Shown here: in pieces, positions 1 through 10,000 of the stretch
Layout: each line of letters starts with the position of its first letter
How positions within the stretch are numbered: the stretch's first letter is position 1
Assembly (NCBI GenBank): GCA_951394405.1
Contig: OX596340.1
Coordinates: 3,162,001-3,226,000 of the forward strand
Reading direction: 5' to 3'
DNA: 64,000 nt
DNA from: Coprinellus micaceus
Lineage: Eukaryota > Basidiomycota > Agaricomycetes > Agaricales > Psathyrellaceae
Position numbers and translations under genes: made by a program
Notes under the pieces: generated by a model
Told to the model about the DNA's origin: nothing
Seen by the model: only the letters and a program-made list of their open reading frames with translations
Database searches by the model: none

Positions 1-241
1 ACTCTAACCTTCCCGATGTCTTTTCCGACCGTGAAGGTAATTGTTATCATTCTGGGCGTTTAACTGGCATGCTCATTATTACCAGACAAAGATATACGCG
101 GTGCTCGCCGCCCTTCGAATGCGTCTTCATTCGCCATGGAGCTAGATGAAACCTATCCCGGTGTACAGTGCGTGTTCAATCCTTTCGATTGGTACATCGT
201 TCTCATGGAGCTTCAGGGAGGACGATCCTGTCGAGACCGCG

Positions 242-2202
242 ATGAATGAACGGGAGAGGCGGCGCTTGCAACATGACCAGGAGATGGATGCACTGTTTAG
301 TGCGGCGGGTCGACACCGCGAGTTCCTCGTCAAAGCTTTGCAGTTGCTCCAGTCCAACGAGGCTCCCCAAGATGACCTAGACCTCGATGAAGACCGTCAA
401 ATAGCGTACGTCGCGTTGTACTCGGCGCTTTTTGCTTATCTGACCGCTCTTCTTCTACAGCCTGGCGACCCGTGAAAGTCTTATGGAATTGCTGGGTGGT
501 CTGTCCTCCAACGGAGCAAGGCCGGTCGATGGTACGTTACGCTCACCTACCGTCCGCGAGGCATGCATTCAAATGTTCACCCCCTTAAGATCCCGCCCCT
601 CATCAGCCCCCTAACAACAAAGGGAAGGGGAAGGCGCCCGTGTCTGATAAACCGAACGATAGACAGGAGGATAGTGACGAGTACGTTTCTCTGGCATGGG
701 GTTTGGGACTGCCAACTGATTTGCAACATCTCCCATTTGCGTCTAGTGGCTTCTCTGATTATGAACGCAGAGATCGTAAACGACTTCGGTACGTGGCATC
801 TCAATCTTTCTGTGGACTCAGTTTAAGGCTTCATAGTGAGGCCATGGTTATTAGCAGGCGAGAGCAACAACAGGTCAAGGGAGAGTCCAGCTGCGGTGCC
901 AGCGCTTCGAACCGACCCACCCCAAAACCCAATGTCAAACCGGAACCATCTCCTCAAACGCCTCCTACCCGACGTCGTCAGAAGCGCGGGATTGCGGATT
1001 TGATGGCAGCCGCCGGAGCGGAACCTGTCAGCCCACCAGCTCCCACCTCATCCCCTCCTTCGTCGTCCCCTTCGAATGGAGGTCTCATCGTGGAGAGTCG
1101 TCTGTTGGCCCCACCTCCCGTGAACGAAATATCGCTCGACATGTCGGACCGTATCATTCGTTTGACCGCTAAGAATAATCTCTATGCCCTTGCGTCAGTG
1201 CATCGATTTCTCATCTTCTATTTGCGTCCGGACCATCCTGACATTATATTCAGGCAAGCAATCTCTTTCAAGTCATGGAACGAAAACCTCCAGGGACCTG
1301 GTCACGTTCATTTCTGTGGGTGGGCCATTCAGTGCCCCGACATCGATGGAGAGTAAGTCCCTTTGGTGTCTATATACCCGCGCCCTTTTAAATTCGGGAC
1401 TAGGCAGGCACTCGCGTTCGTCGTTTTCGAGCGCAGTGGCGACTTCGGAAACCTCTCTCGGATGGACATATCGCAAGTCTACTGTCTTCGCCTCAGCCCT
1501 ACCACAACCCGTTACCACGCCGTCACCAAGGAGGGCCGACCATTCATCTTCCTCACCACTGGCTGGTTGGAAGCCTCTCAGATCACGAGGCCCAACCCTG
1601 TCGGCCTGAAGCAGAAGAGCATCAAGGTTATCACACATGAAGGCGAGCACCAGCGTATGTCTAGCGCCGCCTGTACGGTTTTTGGATTCGATTCTATGAA
1701 GACCCAGTACGCCAAGCACGCTGTGCAGTTTTCGACCAGGGCAGAGTTTACTCAACCTAACAATGGTTCGTCAGGCATTCACGTTCGTAGGCCGCTGCTA
1801 ACTTGCTCCCAGGAAACACGTCGTCCCCAGGTGGAAAGTCTGCACCAGCCGGCATGTTCACCGGGGCTCCATCGGGCAATTCCGCTCGCATCTCCGCGGA
1901 CACTTTTTCCTTACCCAACACGGCCGATGGTATGTACTTCATCGTGGTTCTGTTGTTGTTCGAGCTGACTCCGTGTAGTGCCTGTGTATGACGCCAGGGA
2001 CGCCGACACCTTTGACGTGAACACAGATCTCCCCCACCTCGATACGAAGCTTCCCCGATGGAGGGAGGAAATCCCATACGGCTCTTTCGTTGTCGTGGGG
2101 TACACTATGACCGCATTCTTCTCCAGTTCGAGGGAGTGGACCCTGGGTTTGAATATCCAGTGGGTTATCATTGTTGGGATCCCTAGAACTGACGCAGCTT
2201 GA
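242..2202 (+). CDS. multi-exon basidiomycete protein of unknown function
   Basis: I do not recognise a named domain. The gene is assembled from exons 242-405, 461-531, 590-1352, 1404-1765, 1813-1929 and 1979-2202, joined through GT..AG introns of 47-58 nt with good branch sites; the frame holds throughout and gives about 566 codons. One or two further short introns are possible between 681 and 855 without breaking frame. The start is uncertain: ATG 242 is used, but ATG 146 plus an intron 163-216 also reads in frame. The N-terminal third is charged, the centre is rich in Pro/Ser with basic stretches, and the C-terminal part contains blocks such as SFKSWNENLQGPGHVHFCGW, VPVYDAR and SFVVVGYTM. 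From memory, proteins with these blocks are very numerous in agaric genomes and are often near mobile elements; that is recall, not a search. It lies 1.9 kb upstream of the Helitron on the same strand and might be cargo or a neighbour. Confidence 0.6.
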
Positions 2203-2482
2203 GCTGTAAGTCTGGTCTCGTAGTGATACGTAGTGTATGGCTCCCCTATCATTCACACAAATTGATTCTCTGTTCCTCTCCTTACGATTTCATGTTCCCT
2301 CTGTTCCCCGTTATATTGAGATCGTTCTCACCGTCTCCCTTTCCTGCCTTTGGCAATCTTGGAGCATGTGGAGCTGAATCGCCGGCCAATCGCGTGGAGG
2401 ATTCCAGTCAATAGTTGTCTCAAGTGAAGGTTTCAGGCACCCTCTATCTCAAGGCCCCCATCCACGTTCTGCTTGGACAACT

Positions 2483-3688
2483 ATGTCTTTCCCCGACCAC
2501 GGTTAGTGGGTCCATCGTATCCATATGTCGGCTGGGAGGCTCACAAACCTTCGCGAAAAGCAGGCTCGGAAACGTTGACAGTTCAAATCCGTAAGTGGCA
2601 GCGCCTGTTTCTTCGATGGGGCCCTGACGTTTCAGTAGCAATCCCTCGCCTTCAAACCATATTCCCCGCAGAGATCATACTCAACATCATTTACTGGCTG
2701 CCCGTTTGGGTGCTGAACCTGTTAAAAGGCACATCCTTCAGCAAATTCGCTACTCCTACGTTGAACGGGCGCGTCGAGGGTCTTCTGCGTTGCTGGCGCC
2801 TGCCTTATCGCGAAACTCTCATCATGATGCGGGCTCGAAACACTTTCCTCTCCAAAGAGTCCGCGCTCGTTACAGTAGAGCCTGCTTCCTGGTACCCCGA
2901 TAAACTCGACTTCTACACCCCGAACCGCGAATTTGGAACAACCCGTCAGTGGTTCCTGGACCACGACTATCAAGAAATTTCAGCTATATCGGCGCCGCAG
3001 CCGCCAGAAAACTTACATCGCGATGACATGGATTGGGAGGATAACGACCCCAATTACTGGGAATGGCCCCACGTCCGCTACGGTGTGAACGGAGGGGTAG
3101 AGAGGTCGGTCGTTTTGGCGCATGTGGGGACGGGTCGGGTTGTTCACCTGAACCAATCTTATTCCGATTCCCCTCTGGTGCCTATTTGCTTGTTGCCAAC
3201 CACGCTACAGATGAACTTCATCTCGGGGAATGGGGTCGTTTGCCTCTATCCACGGTATACCTCTCGGGATTGCGGTGCGTGTAGTCGGGTTTGTAATCCT
3301 CCCTTGTTGATAGGCGTTCATAGGTCTACTCAACATGCAATGGGATCCGCCGGCTGAAGACCGCGACGTATGCCCTTCGACCCTTAACCTCCTTCGACAC
3401 TACCAGACCCTGAACTACCACTTTGCACAGGGTAGTACCCCCGTGCCTTTCCAACAGACCAGTCGCTCTTGGGAGGACGGCAGTGCAGTACAGATGCCCT
3501 TTGACGTCGAGCACCCAATCACGGTCGCTCCCACTGTATTGTGGGGTCTCTCGGTGAGAGAATACACCACTAGGGGCTACCGAGACCACGATGGATACGT
3601 TCGGGTCCTCGTGGACTGCGATGAGATTGTGTATCAGGAACGGCCCCACTATATCAGCAAGGAGGTCGTGTTCGAGGACAATTCCTGA
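2483..3688 (+). CDS. F-box-like / degenerate nucleotidyltransferase-like protein, paralogue 1
   Basis: Four exons (2483-2501, 2564-2590, 2636-3274, 3324-3688) join in frame to a 349-residue protein ending at TGA 3686. Introns are 62, 45 and 49 nt; the 45-nt intron is a multiple of three, so it can be misread as coding. The N-terminus reads LAIPRLQTIFPAEIILNII, which looks like a short F-box-type helix region. The middle carries SALVTVEPASWYPDKLDFYT, and the C-terminal third has LVPICLLPTTLQMNFISG followed by a CLYP block. The same architecture occurs in the minus-strand gene at 12082-13240, where the middle block keeps a GSG..DLD pattern typical of nucleotidyltransferase folds. In this copy the glycine/serine pair and the first aspartate have changed, so any catalysis is doubtful. 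The two paralogues flank the Helitron in convergent orientation. Function is unknown; the nucleotidyltransferase idea is an inference. Confidence 0.6.
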
Positions 3689-4063
3689 TTTTCTACCATT
3701 GCCCGTAGCGTATATTAATCCCGTGTGCAACATTCAACATAATTTTACCTCTGCTCCTTAACAAGGCGGTTTCCTTGATACTGGTGGTAATCAGTGGTCT
3801 GCGGAGTTCAAGTGGTATGTAGTGGTATCTGACTTACATAGGAAACGGAACTCACGGGGGATGCCTTCTTTCCATCTCTGGTCTGCGTTTAAGGGGGTGG
3901 CCTGTAGGCATATAGGGTTGCTATATGGACCGGCTCAGTGTTGACTGGGATGAACTGATATACGAGTGCGTTCCAGCTGAGAGTCCACAACTAGGAGGAG
4001 TTTAGAACGAACGGGCGCTTCGCATTTGGGGCACGTGGTGCGCTGATCCGGGCTCAGCGGAGT
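3689..4063. other. intergenic stretch upstream of the Helitron ORF
   Basis: 375 bases without a supported gene. The Helitron 5' terminus (expected to begin TC after an A) should lie here or further upstream, but several TC candidates exist and none can be chosen without other copies. No terminal inverted repeat is visible. Confidence 0.4.
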
Positions 4064-7000
4064 ATGTCGGGTGCGGATTCTGTGTTGCTAGCTCATTTTC
4101 ACCCCTCATCTTGCGCCCACCTTCCTGCTATCATGGGCTGCATGAGTGTCCCCCCCAAATCTTCATACTCTTCCGTGAACTACACGGCGTTTACAATACC
4201 TCCCGCTGGTGTCGCGGCGTCTATCGGAGCAACGTCCTCTTCACGGGGGAACGTGTATGATAAGGCCTTTGGCGACAATAGCGATGCTTTCATGCAACTG
4301 TTTGGAGGGAGGGCTTCCGGTTCGAGAGGTGGAGGTGGAGGTGCTCGAAATCGTACCTTTCAGGTACCGGAGCTCAAAGGTTCTGTTACCGTGTCTGGTG
4401 AGCCGGCCGTGTTTGAACACCTCTGCTACACAATGCTCGCATATGGGCCCAAGTCGATCGTCGAGACAGAATTGCCCCAAGGCCAGGTGGCGTGCCGTAT
4501 GCATCATACCAGAGTCCTTGACAAGTGCGACTCCAAGGAACTGAAAGATCTGTGCCGGCTTCACCGGCTTCGGCCTCCTTGGCAGGCGACAAGGGATGAC
4601 CTTCTTCGCTGTCTGAATGACCACAGATGCCTCAAAAATGCTTGTGAAGATTGCTACGTCATTCTCAGCCCAGTGACGGCCCCACCCCCTCATGTCATCT
4701 CTGTGGACTCAGAGAAATTCGTCACGGGCGTTAGGAGGTTCACACTCGAGGAGATGAGAGGCATTATATCTGATGATATTATAGCACAGGCACTGTCCGG
4801 CTTCAAAGTTACAGGGGTCTATCGTGACGACGGGAACACAATCAATGACGAGGATATTCCTTTGGTCCAGATCCCGTTGTCGCTTCTTATAGGTCATCTG
4901 ACCATCGCAGGCTTGGAATCTCTGGCATTCCATCACGGTGTAACGTTACCGGGACGAGGTCAAGCTAAGAAGGCGGGTCTGATGACACTCTTCAGTGAGC
5001 ACAAGTGCTCCGCCTGCCTGCCTTTGTTTTTCCGTGTGGAGCCCATTAAAAGGAGGGCAACGAAATTGAACGCACCAGGGCAAAGCTCCAGGCCTGCTTG
5101 GATCGACGAGGTCGACAACCCCAACAGGGCGCCGTTCCTCTGGGAGCCCTTCGTCAACACCGACACAGAACCGTGGCCCCCACGACCGACAAGTGTACGC
5201 GACGTCGCTTCCGCAATGCAAGGTTATTGTAGCCAGCTGACACCAGAGGCCGTGGAGGAGGAAGGCTGTCAAGTTTGTGGTCAACTCACGAAACGGGTTG
5301 AGCTGATCAGAAATGGAACTGACCGTTACACCCTCGACCCTCTCAAGGAAGACGATGTGTCAGCGGATCCGAGGGCCGTGGACAGCGATCCCTTTGTATA
5401 TGTTGCTGACCGTGCTGTGGTTATCCCCTCACTTTCAGGAGTATGTCCTGCCTGTGATGATGCCTTGAAGAAAGGTATGCGTCCCAAGATGGCCCTTGCG
5501 AATGCGTTGTGGCTAGGTGAAGTCCCTGAGGTGCTGAAAGACCTTACTCTAGCAGAACGGGCTCTCATTACACGGGTGCGTTATAATCGTTGCGTCGTTC
5601 GGGTGTCGTCTGGGCATGCCAAAATGATCGCAAACGTTATTTCGTTCGAGCACCCGTCTATGAAGATTTACGACCGACTTCCAATCGCGAAGGATGAGCT
5701 CGATGACATCCTTGCTGTTGTGTTTACCGGCGTCGTTCAGCCTAACGAAGACCAACTGAAGAGAACACCTGTGTTGGTTCGGCGGAATAGAGTAAAGCGT
5801 GCCCTGGAATGGTTGAAGATGAACCACAAGAACTATGCCGACTTGGAAATCGACAACCGGGCGTTGGAGTCCTATCCACTCGAGGACGTCCCCCTAGGTG
5901 TGTGGCACAAACCCGTCGGGGAGAACGAAGGTAACATCCTAGCGTCAGCCAGGAGTGTCTTCGACAATGACGATGAGTTGGGGACTTCGGAAGGTCCTTG
6001 CCCTTTCACGGTACACGGATTGACCACGGAGAAGTTCTCCACTATGTCCTCGACTGAACGGAAATTGGCGGCCGTTCAGCATCTCAAGAACGGGGGCGCC
6101 TTTCTGGCCGTGGGTCACGCACCCGATCCTCAAACGATATGGGACAATCCTGCTCTGTACCCACAGATGTTTCCCTGGCTCTTCCCTTATGGGTATGGAG
6201 GGGTGGGCCAGCAGCGACACAAAGGCATGATATCTAAAGAGGCCCACTTGAAGTGGCTTCTCTTGTATCACGACAAGCGGTTTCAGAGGGATGCTGGGTT
6301 TTTGATTGTCGCCTTCAACCATCAGCTTGTCAAACAGAACACGAAGGGGTCCTTCATGATGTGTAAAAGAAATAACTTTGCGAAGGTCGTGACGTCCATA
6401 CGGTCGATTCAGCCAGGCATTTTCGCCTCGATCGCTCAGAGAATGCGTGCAGGGACCCGCGTCAAACCGGACACAGACGATGAGAGGCGCGCGTTCGGCC
6501 TCTTGGATCAAGTGGACGTCGTTGGCGCGCAAGTTAACGGCTCGTTGGCAAGCAAGAAACACCAGAGAAATGAGTTGTGGTCCTTGGTTTATTTCACGAG
6601 TACGCCGAATTGGTTCATAACTTTGTCACCCGCTGATAACAAACACCCTCTATGCATTTTCTGGGCGTCCGAAGACCTGATTTTTAAACCAGAAATACGG
6701 ACATCCGCGGATCGTCTGCACTTGGTGACCCGGAACCCAGTAGCATGCGCGAGGTTCTTCGATTACGTGGTACGTTTGTTCATTGAATACATTCTTGGTT
6801 GGACGGAGGATGGCCCTACGCATGGTATATTCGGAAGACCAGCCGCATACTACGGCTCCGTCGAACAGCAGGGACGAATGACCTTACACCTGCATATCCT
6901 TATCTGGATCACGAACGCGCTCTCCCCTCAGGCCATTCGCGATAAGCTCATGAGCGCTGATGGAGAATTCCAACGCCGTCTAATCGCTTACATCGAGGGG

Positions 7001-10000
7001 TGCCAAATCGGGGAGTTCATGACCGGTACGAAGGAAGAGGTCGCTGCACGGGTGCCCTACGTTCCTGATCGCAAGCTCAGGGGTATTCACACTATCCTGG
7101 AGGATAAATCAAGCGCTGTGGTCCCTGATAGTTACGTGAATCCGACGCTGACCCTTCCTGAAGCTCCTCCAGCGGACCTTTGCAATGATGGCGAAGGTTG
7201 CAACTGCGATAAATGTCAAGACCTCGAAGCGTGGTATGAACGCTTCAAATTCAGCGTGGACGACATTATGCTGAGGTCCAACGTTCATAAGTGCTTTGGC
7301 AGGAAAGACGGGCCAGACGACGGTTCCGGTAGTTCCTCTGTCCCGCAGAGGCATGCAACTGGCAAAGGTTGCATCAACAAGGACGGTGTGTGCACTGCCC
7401 GATTTCCTCGCGAGGTATTTCTGAAGACATTTGTCAAATTGCATACTGGTCAGATATTCATGAAAAAGTTGGACTCGAGCATCAATACGGTGACTCCAGT
7501 TATCACTAGGTGTTCATTGTGCAATACTGACACGACCTCCCTGATGTCGGGTACCGCCGTGAAGGCTATCATCGGTTATGTCACAGACTACGTGACGAAA
7601 GGCTGGCTCAAAACACATCAGATATTCTCATCCATGTATGATGTCTTCGAAAGGGATGCTCATCTTAGGGACGAAGATCTCAAGCCAACCCAAGCAGCGC
7701 GAAAAATGGTACTCCGAGTGGTTAATTCACTAACAGCCAAGATGGAGATCGGTGCTCCCATGGCCGCACTATACTTGCTGCAGAACCCCGACCACTACAC
7801 TAGCCATGACTATGTCATCTTTTACTGGAAGAACTATGTAAACAAAGTGGTCTCAGATTGGAAGGAGGCGTTGGACCTGGCTGGCGATTGCGAAGATAAG
7901 GGAGGGAACGAACTGCAGCCCGAGTTCGATGATGTGGGATTGACGAGGGTCGAAGGTGACAAAGCCCTGGTGCCCTCTGAAATTGAAATTGACCAGGAAG
8001 ACACCCTTGTTATCCACCGTGCGGGCGGCCACTTTGTCGGAAAAGGGAACACCGATGACTACATCTACCGGCCGGTTGAGCTACAGGACGTCCCTCTATA
8101 CGAGTGGATCCAATGTGCGATTCGGGTCCATACTCGATCGACACGAAAACCGCCAAAAGATTTGTTCTTTTTCCGTTACCTGAACGAGCACCCAATGTCG
8201 AACACACATGTCGTCGCTTGCGATCCGGACCGCCGCCGCTATATTGTCCCAAACTTCTTGGGTCCTGCACTGCCGCGAAAGGACGTCGGCAGTCGCGAAG
8301 ACTACTGTTGCGCCATGCTCACTCTGTTCAAACCATGGTGTACGGGTTTGGACTTGAAATCTTCCGACTCGACCTGGGAGAATGCCTTCGACACGTTCAA
8401 TTTCTCCAAAAGACAACGGGAGCTGATGGATAATTTCAATTTGAAATATGAGTGTTACGATGAGAGGGATGATTTTGGGGCGAACTTCAAAGCGGTGGCT
8501 CATGCCCTGGTGGATGAGGACGGGATCGAGATTCCAAACGATGAGGATGAAGACGACGGCGTGTGGAATGATGGAGGCGAGGTGGGAATGGCTTTAGATG
8601 ATGATACGGAAGAGATGGTTGGAATCGATACTCCAGGGAGGGATTGCGTAGGCGATAGGGCCATGTACGCAGAGGCCCTCGCCGCGATCAAGCGGGCTGG
8701 CTGGTCGGCGTGGGACCAAGCTCAAAAGATAACGCTCACACTGCCTCGTCTGGTGGTCGACAGGTCTCTGGGAGTCACCGCATGGCGTCAGTTAATCAAA
8801 CAGCAGAAGGAGATGTTTAAGGATAAGAGACGAAAGGCATTGGACGATATGCTCACATTTGACGATGAGGGGGGTGAAGGCAAGGTCAAAAACGACGCGT
8901 ATGTTGTTCCCGGCGCCTATTTATCGAAGAAATTTATTCCATCGGATGAAAAGTGGGGTGAGGTGATGGATGAAATTGTGAAGGCTGAGAATCTGAACGC
9001 TGAGCAAGAGAAGGCCTTTCGAATCGTCGCCAATCATGGCACATGTGTCGCGCCGGACCAACTCCTCATGCACCTCGGGGGAATGGGAGGGACTGGGAAG
9101 TCCACAGTGATCAAAGCACTCATTCAATTCTTCCGGAAACGGAAGGAGGGCTACCGTTTCGTGCTGTTGGGTCCCACAGGGACGTCGGCCGCGCTTATAG
9201 GCGGCACAACATACCACTCCTTCCTGGGTTTGCGTACGGGGACAAACACGATGGGCGGGGAATCCCTTTCTGCCATCGAGGATCTCAAGCAGCGAGTTCT
9301 GGGGGTGTCTTACGTCTTCATAGACGAGATGTCAATGTTGTCTTGCCGTGATCTTTGTCGCATTAGTGCCAAATGCTGCGAGGCTCGTGAAATGTACGAG
9401 AAACCGTTTGGGGGTCTTAACGTGATTCTTGCTGGCGATTTCGCACAACTGCCCCCAGCTAAGGGCACGAAACTGTACGACAACACCGTGTCGCTGCAGC
9501 AATCACCGGGTCAAACCACTGGTCAGCAAGAGAATACCATTGGGAAGATAATTTGGTTGCAGTTTACTACCGTTGTCATATTAAAGCAGAATATGCGGCA
9601 GATAGGCACGTCCAAAAGTGAGAAAGCCTTTCAAAAGGCTTTGGCAAATCTGAGATATTTCGCGTGCTCGGATGATGATGTCGCCGTCTTGAGATCGCGA
9701 GTGGCCGGGGTGAATACCTCCCTGTCTCTTGAGGATCCCCGGTTTCGAAACGTTTCAATCATCACCGCTCGAAATCGAACGAAGGACCAAATCAACGCGA
9801 GTAACGCGGAAAGGTTCGCTCGTGAAACAGGGCAGAACATCCACGAGTTTGTCTGTGTCGACACAATGACCAACTCACCTCCGAAACGAACGTCTCCGGA
9901 GACCGCTAAGAAAAAGGTTTACCTGGATTGTAAAGTTATTACCCGTCAGATCCAGAGCGCCCTGTGGGCGCAACGGCCGCACACCAGTGACCAGATTCCC

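Noticed and set aside
168..216. 49-nt intron (gtgcgt..cttcag) joining ATG 146 to the first gene
   Set aside because: Attractive splice signals but the join is out of frame; a 163-216 intron or a start at 242 is needed instead.
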